A stretch of 64,000 nucleotides of DNA from Sinonovacula constricta (taxonomy: Eukaryota; Mollusca; Bivalvia; Cardiida; Solecurtidae): assembly GCA_007844125.1 (NCBI GenBank), contig CM017561.1:26745038-26809037 (forward strand). Reading direction: 5' to 3'. Positions 1 through 12,601 of the stretch are shown here, in pieces. Numbering within the stretch: the first letter of the stretch is position 1; each line of letters starts with the position of its first letter. The position numbers were made by a program, and so were the translations under genes. The notes under the pieces were generated by a model that did not search any database, was not told where the DNA came from, and was given only the letters and a program-made list of their open reading frames with translations.

Positions 1-261
1 CTAGCTATCTAGTGACTTTTTCTGTCTACCAAATGCCTCAATCCAGAGATATGCTGATTCCCTTAGGTATGGCACTAAGTAATCTTTACCTGTTAAGCAG
101 TTCAGATGAAATAAAATGTAAATAGCTGTGTTCTATGTTTTCTGTCAGTAACTGGAAAACTAACAAATTGCAGTGACAATTAAATGATCCAATATCCAAC
201 ATATAACTATTTATGATGGAGGAAAACCACAAATAAATGATAAGCTGCAACATTTAGCTGT

Positions 262-480
262 ATTTGCAGTTATATTAATCATTATAGTAACATCTGGCTA
301 TTGATAAATGTCTGGGTAGAACCACTGCCAAACCAATTAACTGGAAGACTTCCACTTTAGATCCTTTATCCCATCTGAAAAGCATACCCATATAACATAG
401 GCAGAAACATGTGCAGCCAGTCTGGGACTCGAAACCGGGACCCTTCACTAACAGGCCAAATGCTCTACCGACTGCGCTAA
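262..480 (-). repeat. tRNA-derived SINE copy 1
   Basis: Read on the minus strand, 480-405 looks like a tRNA: an A-box-like stretch at 480-468 and a B-box-like GGTTTCGAGTC at 436-426, the internal RNA polymerase III promoter pair. The body runs on to about 262. It contains a segment (about 320-270) that recurs at 42.9 kb and 60.1 kb, which marks a dispersed family rather than a tRNA gene. No CCA-ready acceptor stem is evident. Confidence 0.65.
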
Positions 481-599
481 CCCGACTGCTTATATATTAT
501 CTCTATATCCACTTACTTACATCCAGGGCAACTTGAAATTTATCCTCATATTTCCACAGACCATTAGCTCTACATGTAACTCGCAAGCACCCCTCAAGC

Positions 600-735
600 A
601 CCTGTACCATAACAATTGCTGCTCATTTACGTTGGGCACCATTGTAACATAGGGAAGAAAAAGTGCAGTCGGTCTTAGACTCGAACCCGGAACCTTTTGC
701 TAACAAGACGAATGCTCTACCGTCTGAGCCAACCG
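600..735 (-). repeat. tRNA-derived SINE copy 2 (head)
   Basis: A second tRNA-like head lies just upstream of the first in the same orientation. The A box is at 732-720 and the B box GGGTTCGAGTC at 688-678. The sequence after it (about 660-640) resembles the part following the head of copy 1, so both belong to one SINE family. Confidence 0.6.
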
Positions 736-2588
736 GACCACTTACACATTCTCTACCTTTTACAAGGCTACACCCACACAGTGAGAGGCCAGGGATTTGT
801 ATGAGTCAGCAATCCTACCACTTGGTATCATGCTGGTAAAAGCATTATGATAAAAAAAGAGAATTGCAAAAAAAAGATCTACCTGTACATGTAGTACTAT
901 TTGGCTCAGGTGTTAGCAGATCATGTTGGTGAAGTTTTGGACCAGAAGAGGACGTAGGGTTTTAAATTATCTGATGCATGCTCAAACAACAAAAACTGCA
1001 TAATGAGGTATTTCAGAAGAGTATCATATGAATAATAAGCACATTAATTGATATGCTTAAATTAATTAAGTTGATTACCCAGAATGTTGCTTATCAATAA
1101 TCAAATTGTGGTAAAACATGAGGAGTATTTGATTTGCAGAAAATTGCAAAAAGTGGATTATCTCTAAAAAAATAGAGATATCCTTTGAATCCTTAACATC
1201 ACAATCTGTACAGATATACAGATTTTTACCTTTGTGTTTTAATGGCAAAGAAAACCATGGTGTTGGGGTGTCTGTCCTTTCCCACTGTAGCATTGTGTAG
1301 GTTCAAATGTAGACATCAAACATGTCTGTTTGTGGCATATTTCTCAAAGAAACACAATTTTCAGAATTGATTTCACTATAATGTTATTAGTAAAAGGACA
1401 ATTCAGCATAAAGAGCAAAAAAATAAATGAAGCAAACCAATAGGAAAAAAGAAATACTTCAACTCAGCTGAGTTAACCTACTACCATAAGGTCTATCAAA
1501 ATAAGATTTTAACTACAATATATATAAATATGTATACCTTTATGTGTTTAACTGGTGCAGCAGACCATGTTGTTAGAGTGTTTGTCTATTGCTGCTAAGT
1601 TACTGTTCTTGGTAGGAATCCAGGTATAGGTGTAAGTTTTCTTTTCTTTTTTCTGGACCTGGCATCTTTCGTGAAGTTAAAAAGCAGCAAAACATTTTTT
1701 TTGCTATTGGTAATGTTAAAATAAATCAAGTAGTAGTTCTATAAGATACCCAAAGCTAACAACACATGTAATCAGATCAACTGGCACTAAGTTAGCAATA
1801 TCACTGTAGGAAATCAAGCACCTTCCATAATTCCATAAGGTGTGGATTAGAAGAAAAATAACTTAGAAAAATAACTTTGTCTGAATTGATATGCCTCCTA
1901 TATTTTACAATTGATTCAGAACCACTCAGCGTTTTGATAAAAGAATTTACTCAAGAAAACATAGATGAAATATCTAAGAGATGGCATAGATTAGGCAATC
2001 AGTTACCAACTTTCACCTCTTCAATATTCAATATCACCCTCATTTTGTACTTATAACAAGACCTATCCATTTATGGCGGTTATATGCAACAAAGTAAGTT
2101 TAGCGACACTTGAAAGCACTTTGTAATATATCATTGAGCAGTGTGTGAGTGATAGTTAGTTTTGCAAAGCCCATCTTGACCGTGTGATGCGTCCAAATAG
2201 GTCCACACTCTAAAGCCTTTGTGGTGGTATTGAGTTCAATCAATGTATCCATTATCAGTTCATCAGAGCAACTGCCATAATTTGCCATGTAACGGAAGAT
2301 TGGTTATAAAGCTAGATTTCAACAAAAATCTCTAAGTTATTATATCTAAAATTCATGTAAACAAATATCCTGTTATCTAAAATCTACGTTTTAAGACCAT
2401 TTTCGGCGTTTTTCAAATATATCATGAACTTTTGTAACAATACCCTTTCGGTTCTAAGTAACTAAATTGGAAACATCTTAAAACTGAAGAAATATAGCTT
2501 AAATGGTTAAAAACAACAATAACAAATATCGAAAAGTCGAAATGTGATATCGTGTCGACATATTTGTTTGAGAAAACCCCTGACGTAC
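736..2588. other. Intergenic or intronic AT-rich DNA
   Basis: No gene could be supported. Around 1253-1312 and 1562-1622 there are two weakly similar stretches that resemble decayed tRNA-like heads. A minus-strand segment near 1294-1229 is flanked by AG and GT and could be an exon, but its short translation was not recognised. Confidence 0.4.
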
Positions 2589-2658
2589 CTTTCCAAATTG
2601 AAGCTTGGGCAGTTACTCGTTTACTCTGAACAACAGAAAGTTTCGTAGGACCATCCAT
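2589..2658 (-). CDS. Candidate first coding exon of an unidentified gene
   Basis: On the minus strand an ATG at 2658-2656 opens 23 codons plus one base, ending at a good donor (AAAG then GTACGT, donor GT at 2588-2587). The short peptide starts MDGPTKLSV and ends ASIWK; I do not recognise it. Upstream, on the 2700-2830 side, the DNA is relatively CpG-containing and has several ATGG/CCAT motifs, as promoters of housekeeping genes often do. No convincing second exon was found; the open stretch at 2288-2100 does not join in frame with a clear acceptor. It may be a chance open frame. Confidence 0.3.
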
Positions 2659-3072
2659 TCGGTAAACGCATCATAAAAAATCACTCTATTTGAACGGTAG
2701 CTGCGCATGCATTCACTTCTTTCTATCTTCAACTCCGAAAATGTTACTCTTTTTGCTCTGCTCGCCATGTTGGCTTTTTCGGCCAATGAGATTCAAGAAA
2801 ATAGTACCCACAATGCATTACGCGTGTTACGTAGTGTTTTGTAAACATTGTCGAGGAAATTGAGTTACGAACTTTTCAAATGTAAACACCACTGTGTCGG
2901 CTTATCACTAATGAAACCCCGAAGTTTAGGGTCGACTTAGTGGGTCACATGGGATATATATAATGACCCCTAGCATTTGGTAAACAAATTATTCGAATCT
3001 ATAACTTGAATTGAGCCTATTTTACCCTCATGTGTGTCCCTTTCACATATTGAAGATATATTGGTTGTTGTT

Positions 3073-3120
3073 TACAGAACTGTATTTACAATAGTTTTTC
3101 AGGTCTATAGTCAAATGTGT

Positions 3121-3157
<37 letters not shown>

Positions 3158-3306
3158 TGTTGTAGTAGTAGTAGCAGTAGCAGTAGTAGTAGTAGTAGTT
3201 GTTGTTGCTGTTGTTGTTTTAGTAGTAGAAGTAAAATAGTAGTTGTAATAAAGTAGTAGTTGTAATAGTAGAAGAAGTGAAGGAGCAACATTATTCAATA
3301 TTGCTG
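3073..3306. repeat. Duplicated segment, short copy, with (AGT)n
   Basis: Imperfect AGT/TAG trinucleotide tract at about 3121-3270. It is flanked on the left by sequence resembling 3553-3612 and on the right by a GAAGGAGCAACATT-like stretch resembling 4312-4335. The whole segment, microsatellite included, is thus a diverged direct duplicate of the longer copy at 3.55-4.34 kb. Confidence 0.75.
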
Positions 3307-3552
3307 TAAGACATGAATTTGTATATAAATCCCGAATAAGAGATAATCATGAGAAAAAAGTTTTACATACGGTTTTGTTTATTTAACACAACCTTGGTTC
3401 ATTTGCTTTAATTTTAAAATAATTATTTAAGATTTCAACAATACGTATTTATTGATTTTCCGGTCTTAAATACATTTTGATTAAACAAAATTATTTTCTT
3501 CCTAAGATAACTTTTTAACATTGTGAAGATAACCTTATTATCTTGAATGTTG

Positions 3553-3736
3553 TTGTCAGAATTGGGTTTGGTATAATTTTTCAGGTCTGTAGACAAATAT
3601 GTAAGTGGTAGTAGTAGTAGTAGTAGAAGTAGTAGTAGTAGTAGCAGTAGTAGTAGTAGTAGTAGCAGTAGTAGTAGAAGAAGTAGTTGAAGTAGTAGTA
3701 GTAGTAGCAGCAGCAGTAGTAGTATTAGTAGTAGTT

Positions 3737-3768
<32 letters not shown>

Positions 3769-4007
3769 TGAAGTAGCATTAGTAGTAGTAGTAGTAGTAG
3801 CAGCAATAGTAGTAGTAGTAGTAGTAGCAGTAGTAGTAGTATTAGTAGTAGCAGTAGTAGTAGTAGTAGTAGTAGTAGAAGTAGTAGTAGTAGTTGTAGT
3901 AGCAGTAGTAGTAGTGGTGGTAGTAGAAGTAATAATAGTAGAAGTAGTAATAGTAGTAGTTGTAGCAGTTGTAGTGGCAGTAGTAGTAGTAGTGGTAGTA
4001 GAAGTTA

Positions 4008-4046
<39 letters not shown>

Positions 4047-4063
4047 AAGAACTAGAAGTAGTG

Positions 4064-4094
<31 letters not shown>

Positions 4095-4112
4095 AAGCAG
4101 TAGTAATAGTTA

Positions 4113-4162
<50 letters not shown>

Positions 4163-4167
4163 ATAGT

Positions 4168-4200
<33 letters not shown>

Positions 4201-4340
4201 CAGTAGTAGTAGTAATAGCAGTAGTAGAAGTAGTAGTAATAGGAGGAGGAGGAGGAGGAGTAGAAGTTTTAACAAAAGTAATATTAGTAATAGTAGAAGA
4301 CACGAATGAGCGAAGGAGCAACATCGTTCAATATTGCGGC
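3553..4340. repeat. Duplicated segment, long copy, with about 660 bp of (AGT)n
   Basis: An imperfect AGT trinucleotide tract fills about 3605-4264, punctuated by AGC, AGA and TTG variants and ending in a short GGA run. Open frames through it on both strands (poly-Val, poly-Thr, poly-Leu) are products of the repeat and are not supported as genes. Flanks match those of the shorter copy at 3073-3306. Confidence 0.85.
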
Positions 4341-4668
4341 AGCAATTAATTTACAGCTTTATCAAATTGCACCTTGTGGGGTTGGTAGCAAGATAACAAG
4401 AACAACTTTCCATGCAGTAAGTTTAATTGTCGCGATTAACAAAATACCAAGTATACATACTAAAAGTTCAGCCTTCGGCCTCGAATGAAGTTTCGATTTA
4501 TCTTCGTTTTGCATTTATGACATACATTTTAAGCTGAATTACATTGACAACTTCCAATTAAGTTTCAGAATGTCTGTTTACATTTAGGTTTAGGTTTTGC
4601 CTATTTATAACCTTTAAACATAAATGCCATATGAATACATTCACAATGTTTTTGAAAACAATGAAATA

Positions 4669-4674
4669 TTTATT
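4669..4674 (-). promoter_or_regulatory. Polyadenylation signal AATAAA
   Basis: On the minus strand AATAAA lies about 85 nt downstream of the stop codon at 4760-4758, a suitable position to end the transcript of the cysteine-rich gene. Confidence 0.5.
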
Positions 4675-4757
4675 TAAATACAATAACGAGAATCTTGCTT
4701 ATCAGTAAATGAAATAAATCATATCTTCGTTCCAAAGGCATACAGTAGAGCTTTTGA

Positions 4758-4990
4758 CTAGGCCCCCCGATTGTTGGTGTTGTTTTCGTACGTATATCTA
4801 TGGCAAGATAGGTTGAGCGGATACTTGCAAACACATTCCGTCCCATCTGCGCTGAAAATCACGCCATTGACCCCTTGATAATTGCATCTGCAGTTTCGTT
4901 GTTTTTGGAAAGTGTTCGGAATGTTGTAACACCTAAGCATCGGATAATAAGCGCAGTCAGGGCTATCGTGGCAGGTACCATTCAGACCAG
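4758..4990 (-). CDS. Exon 14: terminal exon with stop codon
   Basis: Residues 541-617, then TAG at 4760-4758. It is cysteine-rich (CRCNYQG, CVCKYP) but not clearly an EGF module, and ends in an Asn-rich tail (ENNTNNRGA) with no membrane anchor. Acceptor TTTTGCAG. Confidence 0.88.
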
Positions 4991-7900
4991 CTGCAAAACA
5001 ACAACACAAAGATGAGCGGGGTCAAGAGATGTTTATTTACATTGACAATATATTAATGGAATTTTAATTAATTTAATTATTGCCTTATTGCTAACTATAC
5101 ATACAGATCACCGGCATCAAATAGTCTTGATAATTTGTGGTATAAGTTGTTTTATATTTATTACCACTGACTCCGTACAGGGACCGAGGTAACCAGGCTC
5201 TACTTGTAAACTACTCGTTATTGAATCGATAAATATCGAATTTCTTGATAGTTCACATGTTTTATCAACTCTGTTTGTGCTCAACATTAAATCATTTAGT
5301 AGAATATATTGTGAACTTTCAGCGGGAGTTGATTAAACTAGAGCTGCATTATTTTAATAACTCAATATTTGGCGACAACTAAGGACTACCGTTTTAATGC
5401 TCGAGTCAGGTGTTAATATTTTCAAAAGTTAATTTTAAGTTTATTCATGAATGAAATGGTGTACACATAAACAATAAATATTATTTAATAAAAATCGTGT
5501 TTTTCATAGAATGATCCCAACTATTTCAGAGAAAAAAATCAATTCATATTTAAAAGTTTAAAATTGTTAAAGGATGCGAGTCCGTACATTTGCATGTGTT
5601 ATTTTCCTCAACGTATTCTGGCAAGCACTCGCATGTTGGGTTCGGGTCGCTTGTGTTACAGAATGCTTTTCCGGGCGGTAGACAAACATCGTCACAAGAG
5701 CAACTCTCTCCAAGTCCCTTTACATAAACTGCAAAACAAATGTACTATTTAAAGGAGACCAGATCTGAAACATGTAATTGTATATTATCCAACAGTTTGT
5801 CTATATAAAATACACGTAAAAAATCAAACCATTGCTTTGGACAAATCGGAAACTTCAGTTTAAGTTAAGACGATTTCAGCACTGCCTATATTTGTAGACA
5901 GTTTCAAATATCCATATTTGGATATTTTAGGGAAATGGTTAAAGCTGCTTCATTCCAAGTGCATTTTGTTATTTCACACAACGACAAGTCCCATAATTTC
6001 CAATCCCCGTCCCTGTGGTCTTCCTATGTGTTTATGTGACTTCAATGTGTAGTTATGGCAATTAAACCATTAAAATATATTTGACAACAATGAAACACTT
6101 TTTTAAAAAAATAACCATTCTTTAACAGACAAAAACATAAAAAAACACATAATTAATGTAAACTTAATGTTGCGACCATAAAGGAAAAAAAATCATCCCT
6201 TGACCGTATGCTCCGGATACATACGGTACATCTTTAAAGCAAGTTTTTTAGAAATTCCCCCAAATCCTCCATATGTTGATATCTTGTTTTCCTTTACGTG
6301 GAAATGGCGAAGAAGCAAAGTGACAGTTTCTTAATTACAAAGTATCCGTCGTTTTACTTTTACACTTTCCATTTTAAATGATATATTACAGGTAAGAAAT
6401 CATATGCATGCAGTTTTTACTGATCTTATCTGCTGGCCAACATTACCGATGTTCATTGTTAAATATAAATCATCAAATAGTAAGCTATTTCAGGGCTCAA
6501 TCGATTTATCTTACTGCTTTATATTTTTATGACGTTCCCATTTATTTGTTAGTATACATTTAGGATATAAATTTAATGTTGTATAATATGTTAACAAGTC
6601 TCAGTTATTAAAATGGCTGTTGTACAGAAGTGGAACTTTGAAGTTTCTCGCAAGCATTTCCTTTTCCTTTCGAAACCTGCTGATGGCGGATTTTGGATCT
6701 TTTATAGTTGTTGATAATTGTTTACACTCTATGTGAATATCCTTCTCTGAAACAGTGACCACTTACATTTGATTGCCTAAAAAACTCTGCATGCAAAAAA
6801 TAATAATAATAAAGATACAAAGACCACACAGGTCATTTGATATTTGATTTTAACATGATTTAACAGAACTTTTTAACAAAGATAATGGAGTGTGTATTAT
6901 ACTAGATATGTGCCAATATCGTCTAAAGATTTTAAAACAAAACATCTTTATGCCTGGTATAAAAAAGTAAAACTTTTTCTTTGTACAATATAAAATGCTA
7001 ACCTGTCTTATTGCAATAGTCTCCGGCAGGTTCAAATCCTGGTTTGCAGTCGCAAGTGCCATCAATGCATTCTACTGAATCTTCCGGCGTACATGGGGTA
7101 GAGCTATTACAGCTTTCACCATAGCCACGCACTGAAACAAGTGGACAAAACGAAAAACAAGATGATAAATATCTCCAGAAAGTGCTTTACCTAAGTTTGT
7201 TGTAATATATTTTATGAACACAACAACACAGAAATGAATAAAAATTGAGTCGGGCATGACGGATCAATAATACGCTTAGGCGTAGTACTTATAAGTAATA
7301 ATTAGTTTCATCAATATTTTAATAACGGTCAAATTTCATCTACTTATGCACGGACAGACAGGCAGAGATAGAGAGAGACCGATAAACCGGACCGACGGAT
7401 ATCACTTAAATATCACCAGTATTTCATTTGTCTGGAGACGGTGTACATTTAAACCAGATACAGTGCAGCCTCTACTGTGGATACATGACAGTTGGTCATA
7501 TTATCCTGCATTCGGGTCGACCAGTCCTGAAACTACCCTTATATTTGCTCAAACGTTAGAAAGGGAACTTCACCGCTTTCTGTATAACGACGTTAATGCG
7601 TCACTATATAATATGTTCGTACAATGAGCCTTATAAAACAAACAAATGAATACCATCAACATAACATGAAGAGGTCTCCAGTACGAAAAAAAAGTCAATT
7701 AACTGTGATAGCTTAACTTGAGTTTATAAATTTTACAGCATTTCAAAAGGTATAAGTTAAACTACAGCATACAGTTTGGAGATAGAAGAAATAAACTAAA
7801 TACATGCAACAACTCACATTGTAAGCAAGTTCCGTCGCATGTTTCTGGAGACGAGTTTACATAACCGCTATTACATTCACACCTTTCTCCACAGCCGGTG

Positions 7901-10900
7901 CTTTGGCAAGTGGCATGACTATCAGCGCAAGTATCAGACTCGCTATTGCAAGGTGCGCCTAGAAGTATGACTGAAAATAAAAAGAGATTAAGAGATTTCG
8001 GTCAACATTTTGATTCAAACAATAACGAGTTAACAATTCGTTTAGTTTACATAGAACATTGCATTATTCATGCATTTACATCAATGTTACAATTAATTAC
8101 TTTGGTAAACAAAATAGTTTAAAGCCTTCAACAACGTTGACGCCGCTTGTGTTTTCATCCCTGTATTTGCACTATTAAATATACTTTGTATCTGGTGATA
8201 CGGTTATGGTATAATATTTTTTGTGTTTGAGTTATCAAACTGTGTTTCCCTACAAATATGTGCTACAGCTATGCAAATTTTTATTCTTTATTTTTTGCGC
8301 ACTGTTACACATAAACGGAATGAAGAATTAAAGAATGAGAACTAGTTAAACATACCGCATTTTTCAAGAACTTGGTCATATTGCGAGTAATCGTTGCAGG
8401 TGCATGTTCCTTGTCTACACACGTTGTTATCATCATCACAATTGTCCGGATTCGCCTCACATTGCTCTCCATAATCGGCCCCAGGGGGTTTAACGATTTC
8501 TTAAAGTAAGTCGAAAATGTTGATATTTTGTAAAGACGTATATTACAACATATTTATAGAGTTTACGATAAGAAGAAGATGCATTAACCATTTAGTATCA
8601 AAATAAAGCTGTGGGTGACACTTTAGAATAAAATGTATAAGCCTATAATAAATAAAGCCTAGAATGAATTAAATTTTTATCTGGTCATACGCAACAAAGA
8701 CATTTATCCGCACCATTCTTTCGATGTTTTAAGTGATAATGTTAGTTGCAATCGTGATTTTCTAGATTCAAAGACGGCGTACACTTCAGTGTGTTATAAC
8801 TAAATGAAATAACATGTTATGACCATTTTAGGATCATCACATAAAAGACATCACATGAACATAAAACTATTCAGATACGATTATAGATAGTTTCCATGTG
8901 ATGTAACAGGCACTGATAAGACAGTTTAAGGCAGCCATCTTTGAAGACCGAAGCCAATGTATGCTGAAATCCGAAAATATGTACCGTATTAAACTCACCA
9001 CTGTATTGTTTTTATTTTTCAGTATATTTTACTGAATTTATATAAAATTAAACACCTCTATGAAGTACTTTAAATATCAACACTATTTTTTGATAGTTTA
9101 AAAGGTAAATAAATAAAAGATTATAAAGCAAAAGGATACACGCGTCATTTTGATTAAGGATGAGGCAATTATTTATTTATTTCTGTGTATTTTCTTTCCT
9201 TGTGCGTTTACCTATTGTTAAAATATTGTGTTTTAAAAATATGAATTTCAAGAGATTTCTAATGGTGTATAGCTTTTAATTTTTGGACTACACAATGAAG
9301 AAATTACAAGAAAATAAAATTCACACGTCCATACATTTCATCTGATAATCCCTCGAAGTTGCCACCAAAGATGGCTGCCATAATAAGGGATCTTCAATGA
9401 TGTGGAAACTATCTATACAAATTTACAAACGTTTGGTAAGATTAAAGCTCAATATTAATCTGTGATAGCGGTGGTAAAATTGTATGCAATGAAGACTGAA
9501 CGCTATTTTAATTGTGTGGACAGCTGAAGACTAATATCAACTATTTGTCATGACGTCACTTCTTCTTTAAACTTTTTAATATTCCGACAAAAATGAGCTA
9601 GGATGTGAGACATTCAAGGCGCCGTAGCGAGCAAGCGCTTTAAACAAGAAGAAAGCTATCATGAGAAATAAACACTCTCTTACGTTGTCGATTAAGTACA
9701 TAAACATTTGACAGTATCGAAATATAAGTCTGATGCAAAGAAGGAGATATGCTGCTTTGTTTGTTTTCTCTCTTCTCTGCTACATTTGTGTTAACAGTCT
9801 GCATTGCTAACATTATTATACCTGGTTCATATTATTGAACGATAATTGGTCAACCTGCTGCGAATTCATTTATGTGCCAGCTACTGTATTATAATTGCAA
9901 GCTACACATTACTGTCGCAAGTTACAGCGTAAAAAACGGAACACTCAGTTATTTTCTCTGAAAAATGACTCACAGTACAGCTGCGATTTCCTGTTTTTGT
10001 AAGCTACACAATCGACCCCATACAATGCAGTCCGTAAGAGTGTCAATAATGTCGTTCCCTTTACGAAGTAATAACGACCTACACACTTACCACAGACACC
10101 GTTATGATTTTGGTACGGACTAATACAAACACAAACATCAAGACAATCTGCATTGGGATCTGAGCAAACGCCACACACCTCCCCGAGCTCTGTGCCAACT
10201 GTAAACAAAATGTGCATGCGATTTAATTGTGCGTATATTATTTCCATGTAAACATAAAAGTCAAAGTAAAGTTGGTGTCTTCCACTGTCTATTATAGCCA
10301 ATTCGATTTTATAATTGGTACAAATCGGATCAATCGATTACTTAATACACTACTTTTAAAAAGTTATTTCAGAGTAGAACAGAGTTTGACTCACCACACA
10401 TGTTTCGGGTGACACTCCAAGTGAAGTGTGGTGGATTACATTCACATGTGCCACTTGAACCACAGGCAAGATTTTGCGCATTCGAACACGTGTCAGCTGC
10501 AGGGTTGCACACATCATTATGGGTAGATCCAACTAAATAAAAATCCGAAGAGAATACATATTGTTAACCAAGTATACGATGTCTGTTAAAATCAAATTCG
10601 TGTTTCCAAAATACACAACTCAGCCATTTCTACAAGTATAAATTTGTAAAAATACTACATTTTAACAATGATAGTCCTAATAGATGTAGACACACGAAAA
10701 TAATGCGTGCGATAACTGACGAGTAACAAGTTCGATGGAAATGAACACAATTGTCCACAGTAAATCATTCCTAGTTATGCAGGAATATTTGGTGTTTAAC
10801 CTTTATGCATATCTATCCGTCGAACTGTATATGCAAGAATAAAAATAACATTTTGTTGATGAATTATTATGTCCAGGAAAAAAATAGCACTGTGTGCGCT

Positions 10901-12524
10901 GTAGTATTAGCTGAATTATGAGAAGGAATAGAAGATAAAAACTATTGTCTTACCAGGCATTCACATTTTGACAATCTATTAAACTTTCGTTACACACGTT
11001 TTGTGTCAAATAAACTGTTATTTGTCGAAACACAAGAACGATTTTCCACATCACAAAATTTAATCGCGGGAGTGTAGGTCACACTTGTCAATTGCTGGTT
11101 GCGTCAGGAGAATCACGTTTATCTGATACAATACTGGATTGTTGAAATCTTGTGCGAAGAGATTAAATCCGTACGTCTGCATTTAACAATACAATTTCCA
11201 GTAAGTATATTTAAACAGGCTTACCATGTAATATTTTTATGATTTTGTTTTGCTGCTGCCTTTATCTGTGTTTATGATGTGGACGATGAGGATCGAAAAG
11301 TATACATATTTTTACATGGTTGTTTTGGTATTCACTTCGTAAGAGTAAGTACAATTTTACCATTCATGAAATAGAAGCCGATCTACCAGAATCCAACTGT
11401 TCATAGCGCGACTATACAAAGTATGAAATGAAAGAGAGTTTCACAGGTAAATTCCCGTTGCAGTACAAACTCATCAAAGGTTCATACCATGTAAACCCGG
11501 TTTATTTAAGTACATTTAATGTGTTTATAAAAGGCAACACAAAACTGTATGCATAAACCGCCATATAGATCGCAAAGAAGGACAGTGTAAGTGAAACGCG
11601 GTGCATGTTTTTTAACCAGATCTTGTCGATACATATTACTTCTCCTGTTACTGGCCCTCGACAGTAACCTTCTGCTTATCATAGATGATAAGGCAGACGG
11701 ACATAGCATAAAAACTATGTACGGCAGTTTATCAATATCTAAACTGTAAGTCCGAAGTACTGAACTTCTCAGTGCTTCCAGCGCATGCATTTCTTTTGTC
11801 AATGCTGTCAATTGTAAACAAGTAAACATGTGCAAAATAATCGCTTTGTCTAATTGGTCAGGTTCGTGTGAATACATATTTTTCAGGGCGTGGCTGTCTA
11901 TTGTACTATTTAAGTGACACTAATGATGCAATACCGTACCACAGACTCCGTCGACTGCTACATAACCTGTGTTGCAAGAACATCGGTTGTCGGTGCAGGT
12001 AGCTTGGATGTCATTGCATGTTGTACGGCACTCCTCTCCAAGATTGCCACTTACTGCAACAAAATTAGAGTAATGTACTTAGAAATCAGTGTTCCTTATG
12101 AAATGAGAAGGAATGTAAATCATATAAAATATAACATCATATTACATAATATATAATCATATGCATTGACTACTGGTAAGATGTTTTAGCTATTTATAGA
12201 TAGATAAACCTACCAGATATATGGCGCATGTGTCTTAAAAGTCTACCGTTTTATGATCAGATGCTCGTGTGACTGGTGTTTGTTTAACGCCAAATTATTT
12301 ATGTCCTGGCAAAAATGGCAAATAAAAGGCGATTGGATAATCGGTTTGTCAATTTAACTCTCCATGTAGCGGCGCCCATGGCCGGCCCGTAAAGTTTGCA
12401 GACCCAAACCTCCCCAGACTCTCACCGCGTAAGTTCCTGTTCCCGTCGATGTATGTATTTTATGAATAAAGCCTTCCAGCTGTCATGCGGTGCGCCAGTC
12501 ATTCTACGTAGTCATAGGTATCCT

Positions 12525-12601
<77 letters not shown>

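Noticed and set aside
3435..4324. Poly-Leu, poly-Thr and poly-Val open frames
   Set aside because: Translations of (AGT)n; no start context, splice sites or conserved flanks.
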